39,048 nucleotides of DNA from Bacillota bacterium (lineage in GTDB: Bacteria > Bacillota > Dethiobacteria > DTU022), in contig JAAZIN010000001.1 of the NCBI GenBank assembly GCA_012800855.1, positions 1 through 39,048 of the forward strand. Direction: 5' to 3'. Position numbers and translations under genes: made by a program. Shown here piece after piece: positions 26,790 through 35,574 of the stretch (positions are counted from its first letter, which is position 1; each line of letters begins with the position of its first letter). The notes beneath the pieces were generated by a model. It ran no database searches. It saw only the letters and a program-made list of their open reading frames with translations, and was not told where the DNA came from.

Positions 26790-28520
26790 TTATTCTCTTT
26801 CCCCCTGCCAAAAGGCAGCGAGCGCCTCCTTCACCTCCGCTGCGCTTTTCATCTGCAGCAGCTTCTCCGCCAGGCCGGCTGCTTCTGCCCTGGCGCATTT
26901 CCCCACCGCTTCCTTGGTAGAAAGAACCGCGGCGGCGGCAACACTGAGCTCGTCAATGCCCACGCCCACCAGGAAGGGGATGAACAGGCTGTCCGCGGCG
27001 GCTTCGCCGCAGACGCCGACGGGAATCCCCCTGGCATGCGCCGCTTTAACGGTCATGTGGATGAGCTTGAGCACGGCCGGGTGGTAATGGCTGGCCAGCC
27101 GGGCTACCCTTTCGTTGGTCCTGTCCACGGCCAGGGTATACTGCACCAGGTCATTGGTGCCAATGCTGAAAAAGTCCATCTCTTCGGCGAGGGCCTCGGC
27201 AATCAGGGCGGCAGAGGGTATTTCAATCATTGCTCCTATCTCGACGGGCTCGGCAAGGCGGTGCCCCTCCTCCAAGAGCTCCCTTTTCACCTCTTCCACG
27301 ATGGCGCGGCCTCTCCTGGCCTCTTCAAGGGAGGAGATCATGGGAAACATGATCTTGAGAGGGCCGCTGCGGGAAGCCCGCAGGAGGGCCCGCAGCTGGG
27401 GCTTGTATATCTCGGGGCGTTCGAAGTAGAGCCGCACGGCCCTGTAGCCCAGGAAGGGGTTCTGCTCAGGCGCAAGATTAAGGTAAGGAATCTCCTTGTC
27501 GCCGCCCACGTCCAGCGTCCGGATGATGACCGCCTGCCCCTTCATCTTCTGGACAGCCTCCTCGTAAACCGCCAACTGCTCCTCCTCCGAGGGGAGCCGC
27601 TCCTGCTCCATGTAGAGAAATTCGGTGCGGAAGAGGCCGATCCCCTCGGCGCCCTGCTCCAGCAGGCGCGCCAGGTCGCCCCGGCAGCCCATGTTGCCCG
27701 CCACAATGATCCTGTGCCCGTCCCGGGTGCGCGCGGGGCAGGTGCGGTAATAGGCGAGACGCTCCCGCCTCTGCTGTTCCATCTCCTGCCGGCGGCGGTA
27801 CGAGTCCAGGACCTCCGGCGTGGGGCGGAGAATGACCAGCCCTTCATCGCCGTCAACAATGACCATGTCTCCCGCGTTGACCTTTTCCAGCATCTCTGCT
27901 CCCGCGCCGACCACCGCCGGGATGCCCAGCGAACGTGCCATGATGGAAGTATGCGAGGTCCGGGAACCCGCCGCTGTAGCGAAAGCTAAAACCATGGCCG
28001 GTTCAAAGAGGGCCGTTTCAGAGGGGGTAAGGTCATGGGCGAAGATGATCACCGGCTTCTCTAAGCGCGGCTTATGTTGCCGGCCGCCCTGGAGCTGGCT
28101 GATGATCTGCACACCCACGTCCTTAAGATCGGCGGCGCGAGCCCGGATATACTCGTCTTCTACGCAGGCAAAAAGGGACCCCAGCTCTCGGACAACCGCG
28201 TCAATTGCCGCGGCGGCGCTCATCTTCTCCTGCTTAATCTTCTCGCGCACCGGAGGGATGAACTCGGGGTCATCAAGGAGCATCATCTGCGCCTGGAAGA
28301 TCTCCGCTTCCTTGGCCCCCACCCTGGCGGCGGTGCAAGCGATTAAAGCCTGCAATTCCTCCCGCACCCCCTCGAGGGCTCGCTCCAGCGCGGCCAGTTC
28401 CGCCTCCACCGCCCCTTCGGCTATGCGCGCCTCGCCGATGTCCAATTCCCGCTGCTCCTGGCGGTAGGCCGGGCCGATGGCGATGCCCGGCGAGGTCCCG
28501 GTAGCGTGAATTATCTCCAT
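26790..28520 (-). CDS. ptsI: PTS enzyme I, phosphoenolpyruvate-protein phosphotransferase
   Basis: 576 residues, cytoplasmic, transfers phosphate from PEP to HPr. N-terminal ATGTSPGIAIGPA, the phosphorylated His190 in SRTSHTSIMARSLGIPAVVG, the PEP-binding GIGLFRTEFLYM and GTNDLVQYTLAVDR, and the C-terminal VGVCGEAA motif are intact. Full normal length (about 570). ATG 28520 follows HPr by six bases with an AAGGAG ribosome binding site inside the HPr stop region. Its presence inside a sugar-specific operon suggests either the cell's only EI or a dedicated one. Confidence 0.95.
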   Translation of the reverse strand: MEIIHATGTSPGIAIGPAYRQEQRELDIGEARIAEGAVEAELAALERALEGVREELQALIACTAARVGAKEAEIFQAQMMLLDDPEFIPPVREKIKQEKMSAAAAIDAVVRELGSLFACVEDEYIRARAADLKDVGVQIISQLQGGRQHKPRLEKPVIIFAHDLTPSETALFEPAMVLAFATAAGSRTSHTSIMARSLGIPAVVGAGAEMLEKVNAGDMVIVDGDEGLVILRPTPEVLDSYRRRQEMEQQRRERLAYYRTCPARTRDGHRIIVAGNMGCRGDLARLLEQGAEGIGLFRTEFLYMEQERLPSEEEQLAVYEEAVQKMKGQAVIIRTLDVGGDKEIPYLNLAPEQNPFLGYRAVRLYFERPEIYKPQLRALLRASRSGPLKIMFPMISSLEEARRGRAIVEEVKRELLEEGHRLAEPVEIGAMIEIPSAALIAEALAEEMDFFSIGTNDLVQYTLAVDRTNERVARLASHYHPAVLKLIHMTVKAAHARGIPVGVCGEAAADSLFIPFLVGVGIDELSVAAAAVLSTKEAVGKCARAEAAGLAEKLLQMKSAAEVKEALAAFWQGERE

Positions 28521-28526
28521 CAGTTC

Positions 28527-28808
28527 TTACTCCTTTGCATCTTCTTCCGGCAGCTCTTCTTCAATGACCCTGGCTAGCTCCGCGGCCGCCGCTTCCGCAT
28601 CCTCGCCCTCGGCTTGAATGGTGACTCTGCTGCCCCGGCCGGCGCCCAGGCTCAGCACGCCAATCATGCTCTTGGCGTTAATTTCCTTGCCATTGAAGAC
28701 AATCTTAATCGCTGACTTAAACTGGTTTGCCCTCTGGACAAAAATCGCCGCCGGCCGGGCGTGGAGGCCTGTTTTATTGCTCACGACCACGTCTCTCTCG
28801 GCATACAT
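28527..28808 (-). CDS. ptsH: PTS phosphocarrier HPr
   Basis: 93 residues. Phosphorylatable His16 in NKTGLHARPA and the regulatory Ser47 in NAKSMIGVLSLGAG are both present, so both EI-dependent and HPrK-type control are possible. The C-terminal acidic tail is a few residues longer than usual. ATG 28808 lies 8 bases after the epimerase stop. It is followed at once by ptsI. Confidence 0.94.
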   Translation of the reverse strand: MYAERDVVVSNKTGLHARPAAIFVQRANQFKSAIKIVFNGKEINAKSMIGVLSLGAGRGSRVTIQAEGEDAEAAAAELARVIEEELPEEDAKE

Positions 28809-28816
28809 TATCCAAC

Positions 28817-29467
28817 CTACCCTTCCATAGATTTTTTTAACAGGGCGTAATTCTCTTCCAGGGATCCCTGCTTGAACAGGCTCCTCCCCACCACTACGAT
28901 ATCGGCGCCGGCGCGAACCACTTCGGCGATGTTCCCGGGAGCGATCCCCCCGTCCACCATCCACTTGACCCCCTCCAGCCCGAGCTGCTGCCGGCCGCGG
29001 GCCACTTTTTCCAGCACCCCGGGGAGGAAAGGGGCATCATCGTACTCCGGTTCGGTGGTCAGTATGAGCACGTAATCGAGGTGAGGCCGGTAAATCTGCA
29101 GCGGAGGCAGCTCCGTTTTGGGATTGAAGGCCAGGCCCGCTTTCATGCCGTGGCGCTTGATCAGGCCCAGGGTGCGCCGGGGATAGGGGCAGGCCTCGTA
29201 ATGCACCGACACCCAGTCGGCGCCCATTTCGGCCAGCGGGCCAATGATCCACTCCGGCTGGCGCATCATGAGATGGACATCGAAGGGCAGCCTGCTCAAG
29301 GGGCGCAGGTCGGAGATGATCTTCACCCCCAGGGTCATCACCGGGACAAAGCTGCCGTCCTCGACGTCAAAGTGGATCATGCCCACGCCAAGCCTGTTCA
29401 GGTCGTCAATTACTTTTTCTAGGTGGTGCAGCGGAGCTGCAGCCAGGGAGGGAGCGATGGTCACCAT
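28817..29467 (-). CDS. Ribulose-phosphate 3-epimerase family protein (SgcE/AlsE-like)
   Basis: 216-residue TIM barrel. Catalytic and phosphate-binding motifs HFDVEDGSFVP, DVHLM and MVDGGIAPGN are visible; the usual MDG of Rpe is VEDG here, a small departure. Family members interconvert ribulose-5-P and xylulose-5-P or allulose-6-P and fructose-6-P. In this operon it probably acts on a phosphorylated ketose produced by the dehydrogenases. It resembles SgcE of the E. coli sgc cluster in context. Start ATG 29467 with AGGGGTG upstream; gap of 7 bases from the BtpA gene. Confidence 0.85.
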   Translation of the reverse strand: MVTIAPSLAAAPLHHLEKVIDDLNRLGVGMIHFDVEDGSFVPVMTLGVKIISDLRPLSRLPFDVHLMMRQPEWIIGPLAEMGADWVSVHYEACPYPRRTLGLIKRHGMKAGLAFNPKTELPPLQIYRPHLDYVLILTTEPEYDDAPFLPGVLEKVARGRQQLGLEGVKWMVDGGIAPGNIAEVVRAGADIVVVGRSLFKQGSLEENYALLKKSMEG

Positions 29468-29474
29468 GATAAGT

Positions 29475-30290
29475 TTACACCCCTAGGTTGGCCCTGAACT
29501 GGCGGACTTTGTCCATGAACGCTTTGACCCGCTTCACGTCAACAGGATTTTCAAATTTCCCGTCAACCTTGAAGGTGGTGCCGACCACGGCACCGTCGGC
29601 GATGGAGAGTTGCTGCTCCACATTCTCCGGGCGGACACCGGTATTGGCAAATACAAGCGTGCCCGGTACAGCCTGCTTCACCAAGCTGAGAGTCTGGGTG
29701 TCTGTTTCCGCGCCTGCAGTCAAACCGGAGACGCAAAGCGCGTCAGGGCGGGCATTGAAGACAGTGCTCTTGGCGATGGAGACAACATCCCGCTGCGAGA
29801 GGTAGACGGCGCCTTCGGGAACAATGTTGAACAGCAGCTTCACCTCTCCGGCCCCGATGGCATGCTGGTGCCGCACTACTGAGCCGCAGTCGGTGTTCCA
29901 AAGGCCGAAGTCGCTGGCGTAAACGCCGGTAAAAATCTCCCGGACGAACTTGGCCCCGGTAGCCACGGCCAGGTCCAGCGACGCAACGGGATCCCAGAGC
30001 ACGTTTACCCCGAAGGGAACTTCTATTTCAGAAAACAGTTCACCGATGATGCGGGCCATGGAGGCCACCGTTTCCGTTCTCACCCTGGTGAGGTAGGGCA
30101 TGCTGAATTCGTTGGAGAACATGACCGCGTCCACGCCCCCTTCCTGCAGGGCGTCCAGGTCCCTGCGGGCGGCCTCGATGACCTTCCTCATACCACCGGC
30201 CCGGTCATAGCCCGGATCGCCCGGCAGCGGAAGGAGATGACACATGGCAATAATCGGCTTCTCCGTCCCAATAATCTCTTTGGTCCACAT
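29475..30290 (-). CDS. BtpA/SgcQ family TIM-barrel protein
   Basis: 271 residues. Opens with WTKEIIGTEKPIIAMCHLLP, followed by LPGDPGYDR and, later, FGVNVLWDP, REIFTGVYASDFGLWNTDCG and a C-terminal GTTFKVDGKFENPVD. These blocks identify the BtpA/SgcQ family, whose members sit in sugar PTS operons in bacteria but whose reaction is unassigned (BtpA itself was named for photosystem I biogenesis). ATG 30290 has AAGGAAG upstream. Its neighbours, M42 peptidase and epimerase, parallel sgcX and sgcE. Confidence 0.87.
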   Translation of the reverse strand: MWTKEIIGTEKPIIAMCHLLPLPGDPGYDRAGGMRKVIEAARRDLDALQEGGVDAVMFSNEFSMPYLTRVRTETVASMARIIGELFSEIEVPFGVNVLWDPVASLDLAVATGAKFVREIFTGVYASDFGLWNTDCGSVVRHQHAIGAGEVKLLFNIVPEGAVYLSQRDVVSIAKSTVFNARPDALCVSGLTAGAETDTQTLSLVKQAVPGTLVFANTGVRPENVEQQLSIADGAVVGTTFKVDGKFENPVDVKRVKAFMDKVRQFRANLGV

Positions 30291-30329
30291 GTTTATCTTC
30301 CTTTCAATGTTTACATTTTTTGGCGTCAT

Positions 30330-31430
30330 TTAGCGTCCTCGGCTCAAGTCAAGGCTGCCGTCAAAGCGGCTGATAGCTTCATTTATAAGAGAGGCGCACC
30401 ACTGGATGTCTCGCAGGTCCGCCGTCTCAATGGGCGCATGCGTGTAGCGGAGCGGCACGGAGAGATGGGCCATGGCCGTCCCCTCATCGCCCGCCAGCTG
30501 GGTAAAGGCATCGTCGGTGATCACTCCAATGACCACCTCGCGCTGGTAGGGAAGCTGCATCTCCTCGGCGGTCCGCTCCAGGAAGCGCCTCAGGCGGGGA
30601 TTGGGAATAAGCCCGCCGAGAGTGCCGCGGCCGTGGAAATTCATCTGCGTTACCGCGGGGCCCTTGCCCAGGGCGATCTCGTATTTCATCTTCAGGTCAG
30701 GCGTATCGCAGGCCGGCGTGATGTCGAGGCAGATGGCCGCCGCCGGCTGCAGCTTTTGAAATACCGGCAGCAAGCCCCGCACATTGAACTCTTCCTGGAC
30801 CGAGGCCACCAGGTATACGGTCACTGCAGGCCGGTGCCGGTGCAGGTATTCCGCCGCTTGCAGCAGGAGGTATACGCCGATTCGATTGTCCAGCGCCTTG
30901 CCGGCGATGCGGTACTTGCCCAGCCGGGTGAGGCTGGCGCGGTAGGTAACCGGGCTGCCGGCATTAATCCCCGCAGCCAGCACCTCCTCGCGGCTGCCCA
31001 TGCCCACGTCTATATACATCTGCTCCCTGGCGGGGATGGTTCGCTTGGCCTCATCCGGGGTCAGGTGATGGGCATAAGCCCCGATGACGCCGGGGTAGCT
31101 GCGACTGCCGTCAACGGCAAATACCTCCACGAACTGCCCCAGCAACGTCTTTTCAGGCACCCCGCCAATGCGCTCAAAGCGCAGGAAGCCGCTTTCCTCA
31201 ATTTTGCAGACCATGAGGCCCACCTCGTCGAGATGGGCAAAAACCAGCAGTTCCGGCCCCCCGGGATCTTTCCCCTTGAAGATGGCCGTGACATTGCCGA
31301 CGCGATCCACGTCCACTTCGTCGGCATACTGCTCCAGGCGGCGCTTGACTATCGAGATCAAGGGATCTTCAAAACCGGAAGGCGCGGCCACTTCGGTCAA
31401 AGCCTTCAGCTGCTCATATACCTTTTCCAT
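30330..31430 (-). CDS. M42 family metallo-aminopeptidase-like protein (SgcX/FrvX type)
   Basis: 366 residues. Dinuclear metal ligands are in place: His66 in VFAHLDEVG, Asp181 in KALDNRIG, Glu213/214 in VQEEFNVRG, Asp236 in CLDITPACD, and the late His in RYTHAPIETADL. Complete M42 catalytic domain with its tetrahedral-assembly PDZ-like insert around 75-165. M42 proteins cleave peptides from the N terminus; SgcX and FrvX are members encoded in PTS operons without a known substrate. ATG 31430 has AGGAGG upstream. Here it could release an amino acid or acyl group from a conjugated sugar. Confidence 0.88.
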   Translation of the reverse strand: MEKVYEQLKALTEVAAPSGFEDPLISIVKRRLEQYADEVDVDRVGNVTAIFKGKDPGGPELLVFAHLDEVGLMVCKIEESGFLRFERIGGVPEKTLLGQFVEVFAVDGSRSYPGVIGAYAHHLTPDEAKRTIPAREQMYIDVGMGSREEVLAAGINAGSPVTYRASLTRLGKYRIAGKALDNRIGVYLLLQAAEYLHRHRPAVTVYLVASVQEEFNVRGLLPVFQKLQPAAAICLDITPACDTPDLKMKYEIALGKGPAVTQMNFHGRGTLGGLIPNPRLRRFLERTAEEMQLPYQREVVIGVITDDAFTQLAGDEGTAMAHLSVPLRYTHAPIETADLRDIQWCASLINEAISRFDGSLDLSRGR

Positions 31431-31453
31431 ATCTCACACCTCCTGCAATTTTA

Positions 31454-32209
31454 TTACCCCACATGCATCCTCCCGCCGTCGGCCACAATAATCTCTCCAC
31501 AGAGGTACGACGAAAGCTCGGAGCAAAGGAAAAGAACAATCCGGGCAATGTCTTCAGGGTAGCCGATGCGGCGGATCGGCATCATCGGCACATAGTGATC
31601 CAGAAGTGCCTGCTCGTCCTTATAGCGAGCCATGAGCATATCGCTTTTGATAACCGCCGGGGCGATGCCGTTAACCAGGATGCCCAGCGGGGCGTAGGTT
31701 CTGGCCAGGTAGCGCGTCAGGCTGCAGGTGCCTCCCTTGGAAACAGCATACTGGGGGATGCCGGTACTCCCTGTAAATGCCGCCGTAGACGATATATTGA
31801 TAATTCGACCGCTGCCCCGCTGCGCCATGTGGTCCTTTACCGCTTCAGCCATGTAGTAAGGGCCCTTGACATGGACGGCCCAGCTTTTATCCCAATCAGC
31901 CACCACGCCGGCATTGTTGATCAGAAAGTCAATCCGGCCGCATTGGTCGAGAACCTGCTCAATGAGAATGCGCGCACCTTCAGGCGTAGAAATATCCTGG
32001 CAGAAATAATGGGGCTCCGCGTCCTTGTTTTCCTTCCTTATTGATTCCAGCACTTCCGTGATCTTTTCGGCTGGAACCAGGTCATCCAGGGCAACCTGCG
32101 CCCCGGCCCGGGCCAGAAGCTGGGCTGTGCTCAGCCCTATGCCCTTGGCCGCTCCGGTAATCAGCGCAACTCGACCGCTTAAATCAATGGTGTAAGGAAT
32201 CTCCGCCAC
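31454..32209 (-). CDS. Short-chain dehydrogenase/reductase (SDR)
   Basis: 251 residues, NAD(P)-dependent oxidoreductase. TGAAKGIG (18-25) cofactor motif, NNAGV, catalytic Ser in NISST, and YxxxK as YAVSK (Tyr154, Lys158). The acidic pair at the end of the second strand (LDD) suggests NAD preference. C-terminal CSELSSYLCGEIIVADGG is typical of classical sugar/alcohol SDRs. GTG start 32209. It follows the zinc dehydrogenase by 20 bases, so two successive oxidations or an oxidation-reduction pair are likely. Confidence 0.88.
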   Translation of the reverse strand: MAEIPYTIDLSGRVALITGAAKGIGLSTAQLLARAGAQVALDDLVPAEKITEVLESIRKENKDAEPHYFCQDISTPEGARILIEQVLDQCGRIDFLINNAGVVADWDKSWAVHVKGPYYMAEAVKDHMAQRGSGRIINISSTAAFTGSTGIPQYAVSKGGTCSLTRYLARTYAPLGILVNGIAPAVIKSDMLMARYKDEQALLDHYVPMMPIRRIGYPEDIARIVLFLCSELSSYLCGEIIVADGGRMHVG

Positions 32210-32229
32210 CCCCTCGCTCCAGTAAGCAT

Positions 32230-33258
32230 TTAAAGCTCAATGACGCACTTTAAGCTCTCTTTTCTCCCCTGCGTGTGCAAAATGGCATCGGAGAGACGTT
32301 CGAGCGGAAACGTGTGCGTAATAATCGTCCTGGTGTCAATCACCCCTTGAGAAAGCAGCTCCAGTGCCGCCCTCGTGTCAAGGTGATCGGCGGAGTAGCT
32401 GGAAAGCACGGTCTGCTCGTAGAAGAAGATCCGGGAAGGATAAAAATCAACCTTCTCTTCCGGGTGTGTCGTGGCAAAAAGCAATACCGTGCCGCCCCTG
32501 CCGGCCAGGCGCATCCCCATGTTGATGGCGCTGAGATCTTTGGCCACCACTAACACTTTATCCGCACCTTCGGCCGAGAGGAGGTCCTGCAAGCGCTCGG
32601 CTTCTTTATCGGGATCTTCCAGGGGCGTCAGTACCACCGGGGCGCCAAGTCGCCGCGCAATCTCCTGCCTCCAGGGCAGCACTTCATAGACCACCAGCTT
32701 CCTGATCCCGTAGTGCAGGAGCAGCTGGATAAACATCAATCCCATGGCCCCGGTGCCCACAAGAACCACTGATTCTTCGGGCTTTACCGCTGCCAGGCGC
32801 AGGGCATGGATCACGCAGGCCAGCGGCTCGACCAGGGTTCCCTCGACGAAGCTGAGCTGATCGGGAAGAATGAGGGTGTCAACGGCCACGTGATGGGCTG
32901 AAGCAATAAAATACTCCGCAAAACCACCGGGATTATAGTGGGTGGATCGAAAGGTGGCACAACTTGTATATCTGCCCTTCAAACAGTTATTGCAGACCAG
33001 GCAGGGAACATGGTGATGGACAACGACCCGATCCCCTTCGCGGAAATTCTTAACCCCTTTGCCGGTGCGGGCCACTATGCCGGTGGCTTCATGCCCCAGG
33101 ACCAGCGGAGCGCGAGGCGTGAGATACCATTCCATCGTGTCTCCCACGCAGACGCCGCAAGCCTTGGTCTGAACCAGAATCTCTCCTTCGCCGGGCTCTG
33201 GAATGGGCCTTTCCTCAATTTCAATATGTCGATTATTATAATAAACAGCAACTTTCAT
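32230..33258 (-). CDS. Zinc-dependent alcohol dehydrogenase, polyol type
   Basis: 342 residues, medium-chain dehydrogenase. Catalytic zinc ligands Cys34 in KACGVC and His56-Glu57 in GHEATG; structural zinc site Cys86, 89, 92 and 100 in CLVCNNCLKGRYTSC. Rossmann VLVGTGAMGLMFIQLL with VYEVLPWRQEIA. The family includes threonine, sorbitol and galactitol-1-phosphate dehydrogenases; next to a Gat-type PTS, oxidation of a phosphorylated polyol or sugar is most likely. ATG 33258 has GGGAGG upstream. The 105-base gap before it holds a strong hairpin. Confidence 0.9.
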   Translation of the reverse strand: MKVAVYYNNRHIEIEERPIPEPGEGEILVQTKACGVCVGDTMEWYLTPRAPLVLGHEATGIVARTGKGVKNFREGDRVVVHHHVPCLVCNNCLKGRYTSCATFRSTHYNPGGFAEYFIASAHHVAVDTLILPDQLSFVEGTLVEPLACVIHALRLAAVKPEESVVLVGTGAMGLMFIQLLLHYGIRKLVVYEVLPWRQEIARRLGAPVVLTPLEDPDKEAERLQDLLSAEGADKVLVVAKDLSAINMGMRLAGRGGTVLLFATTHPEEKVDFYPSRIFFYEQTVLSSYSADHLDTRAALELLSQGVIDTRTIITHTFPLERLSDAILHTQGRKESLKCVIEL

Positions 33259-33289
33259 AAGAATGGCCTCCCATTGCTAGTCGGGAACC

Positions 33290-33325
33290 GGGAGGGGCCG
33301 AGAGCGATTTTACCAGGCCCCTCCC
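33290..33325 (-). other. Intercistronic stem-loop between IIC and dehydrogenase
   Basis: GGGAGGGGCC (33290-33299) and GGCCCCTCCC (33316-33325) form a perfect 10-bp stem with a 16-base loop. There is no T-run on the minus strand after it, so it is more likely an mRNA stability or processing element than a terminator. It splits the operon transcript between transport and metabolic genes. Confidence 0.65.
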
Positions 33326-33363
33326 TATCCGCCTCATACAAGCGCTCGCTTCAAAAGGCGCTT

Positions 33364-34641
33364 TTAGGCACCAAACAGCTTGCCGATCTGGAAGAGCACC
33401 CAGGTGATCCAGTTGCCAGCGGAGAGTGCAGTGATGTCCACTGCTCCGGAGGGCATTTCATAGCCAATCGAAAGGGCCATCTGGGTAAGCGACGAACCGA
33501 AGGAGGTGCAAACCAGCAGGACTATGCTCATAATCACGATACCGTTAATCACCGAGCGGAAGAGGTTGCCCTTGGAGAGGAAGGGAACCATGGCCACGAA
33601 GTAGAAGAGGGCGGCCAGGTCACCAAAGGGCAGCACCCTGTTGCCAGGCAGGATCAGGGCCAGGCCGAGAACGATGGGAATCAAGATGATCCCCGCGGCA
33701 ACCGTTACCGGGTGGCCGATAAGGATAGCCGAGTCGAGGCCGATGTAGAATTCCCGTCCCTTGAACCTCTTCTGCATGAACTCTTTCGCCGACTCGGAAA
33801 TGGGGGTCAGCGCTTCCATGAACATGCCGATGATCCGCGGAATGAGCACCATCACCGCGCCCATGGTAATGCCGAGGGTAAGCAGGCCGGGGATATCATT
33901 GGCCAGGCCGCCGAAGAGGCCGACGAGGATCCCAAGAATGGTTCCCAGGATAAGCGGGTTGCCGAAAATACCCCATTTTTCACGGATATTTTTCTCATCC
34001 CACTTGATATCCTTGATGAAAGGAATGCGGTCTAGGACCCAGTTCACAGCGGCGATAATAGGCACGCTGGTAATGGCCCAACCGTGCGGGATGGAGATCC
34101 CGGGGATGTTGTAAAACTCCTGGACTCGTTTGGCCGTGCGGTCGGCAACAAACAAGCACGCAGCGGCGTGGATGGCAGCAGCGATTAAGCCAAAAGCCAG
34201 GCTTCCCGAAGCAAGATAAACCACAGACGCCGTAAAGGCATGATTCCAGAAGTTCCAGATGTCCACGTTGAGAGTTTTGGTCAAGCGTAAAGCCAGCATG
34301 AGAATATTGACAGCCAAAGATACCAGGATCACCAGGGCGCCGGCCCGGGTGCCGAAAGCGATGGCTGCTCCAACTCCCCAGCCCACGTCGAGGATCCCCA
34401 GGTCTGCCCCTGTATTCTCGACCATGGTTTCAACTACGGGGGTCAAAGTACCGATAAGCAAGCCAATTACCAGGTTAAGAGAAATGAAGGCGGCACCGAG
34501 GGTAAGGCCTGCACGCAAAGCGGTGCCGAACCTCTGCCCAAATATCAACCCCAGAACCAGGATGATAATGGGAAGCAAAACCGGTACGCCTAGACCCGTT
34601 AAAAAGTTGCCAACCGCTTCAACAATTTCAACAAAGGTCAT
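33364..34641 (-). CDS. PTS galactitol/SgcC-type transporter IIC
   Basis: 425 residues, about 10-12 membrane helices. Membrane channel that takes up and phosphorylates the substrate with IIB. Sequence blocks VGNFLTGLGVPVLLPIIILV near the N terminus, GWGVGAAIAFGTRAGA, FYNIPGISIPHGWAI and EFYIGLDSAILIGHP match the GatC/SgcC family. ATG 34641 has AAGGAG upstream. The substrate cannot be read from the sequence; Gat-family members take galactitol or unknown pentitols or sugars. Confidence 0.88.
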   Translation of the reverse strand: MTFVEIVEAVGNFLTGLGVPVLLPIIILVLGLIFGQRFGTALRAGLTLGAAFISLNLVIGLLIGTLTPVVETMVENTGADLGILDVGWGVGAAIAFGTRAGALVILVSLAVNILMLALRLTKTLNVDIWNFWNHAFTASVVYLASGSLAFGLIAAAIHAAACLFVADRTAKRVQEFYNIPGISIPHGWAITSVPIIAAVNWVLDRIPFIKDIKWDEKNIREKWGIFGNPLILGTILGILVGLFGGLANDIPGLLTLGITMGAVMVLIPRIIGMFMEALTPISESAKEFMQKRFKGREFYIGLDSAILIGHPVTVAAGIILIPIVLGLALILPGNRVLPFGDLAALFYFVAMVPFLSKGNLFRSVINGIVIMSIVLLVCTSFGSSLTQMALSIGYEMPSGAVDITALSAGNWITWVLFQIGKLFGA

Positions 34642-34653
34642 GCTTTCAACTCC

Positions 34654-34971
34654 TTATTTGTTATTTGAGTTCTGACCGTCAGTACCGATTTTGCGGACAG
34701 TATCCGCAATCTGCTGAACCAATTCTTTTTCTCCAATTCCGGTTAGCAGGGGCACTGCAGAAAAGACTGGCTTGCCTAGATCAACGGTTACCTGGGCATT
34801 ACTCACAATGATGTCGTAACTTTCGGCGCGATAAGGCAACTCATTATTCCCGCAGCCGTCGATGCTCACGTTGAGGTTTTCCTTTTCCAGGTATTCACGC
34901 AGCTTGTAGGCAGCGTGCATTGACGTGGCTACCCCTGAACCGCAAACAACCAAAATCTTCACTCTTTTCAT
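34654..34971 (-). CDS. PTS Gat-family IIB component
   Basis: 105 residues. The phosphocysteine Cys10 is in VVCGSGVATS, the canonical P-loop of GatB/SgcB-type IIB. Soluble alpha/beta protein that passes phosphate from IIA to the sugar in IIC. Starts ATG 34971 with GAGGTG upstream, 12 bases before the IIC gene. Confidence 0.92.
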   Translation of the reverse strand: MKRVKILVVCGSGVATSMHAAYKLREYLEKENLNVSIDGCGNNELPYRAESYDIIVSNAQVTVDLGKPVFSAVPLLTGIGEKELVQQIADTVRKIGTDGQNSNNK

Positions 34972-35046
34972 CGCTACACCTCAATACTCCACCTGAAATC
35001 TTAAATACAGATAGCTCGCCTTTTGGCAGAATCACCCCCTTCTCTT

Positions 35047-35574
35047 TTAATGCTTAACCCCTACATCAGAATCACACCCTTCGTCTGCAAAATGTTTTTC
35101 CAATGCCGCCAAAATCTCGCCGGCGTTTTGAGCCTGCCGGATTTTGGACAGCATCTTCTCGTCCTGCAGGATCTCCATGATCTTTTGCAGCGACTTGAGC
35201 TGCATAGAGGGCTCTTTTATGGCCATGACGATGACCAGCTCCACCGGTATCTCTTTCTGCGGGTTATCCATAGCCCGGAAGGGGAGCGGCTCCTTCAGGG
35301 TGGCAATGGCCAGGGCAGGCTTTACCACGTGCTCGGTATCGGTATGGGGAATGGCCACCCCCATGATGCTGGTCTGAAGGCCCGTGGGATAGGCCTTCTC
35401 CCGCTCCAGCAGGGCCTGCAGAAAGCTCTCCTTCACATAGCCCTTTTGGCCCAGCAGCCCCGCCAGCTTCCCCAGCAGCTCTTCCCTTGAGGCTGCTTTT
35501 TCGCCCACCAAAATCAAATCATCGGATAGTCTAAATTTTCCCTGTTCCTGTTCTTTAGGTCCGGTTGATGGCAA
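35047..35574 (-). CDS. PTS IIA component (Gat/Fru-Ntr type)
   Basis: 175 residues. Phosphohistidine His77 is in MGVAIPHTDTEH. The fold is the mannitol/fructose EIIA type with LLEREKAYPTGLQ and KEIPVELVIVMAIKE blocks. It overlaps the regulator gene by 20 bases; a TTG at 35574 has GAGGAGG nine bases upstream, and a TTG at 35592 lies inside the ribosome binding site and is unlikely. It is closely similar in sequence pattern to the EIIA domain at the C terminus of the regulator just upstream, suggesting local duplication. Confidence 0.87.
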   Translation of the reverse strand: MPSTGPKEQEQGKFRLSDDLILVGEKAASREELLGKLAGLLGQKGYVKESFLQALLEREKAYPTGLQTSIMGVAIPHTDTEHVVKPALAIATLKEPLPFRAMDNPQKEIPVELVIVMAIKEPSMQLKSLQKIMEILQDEKMLSKIRQAQNAGEILAALEKHFADEGCDSDVGVKH

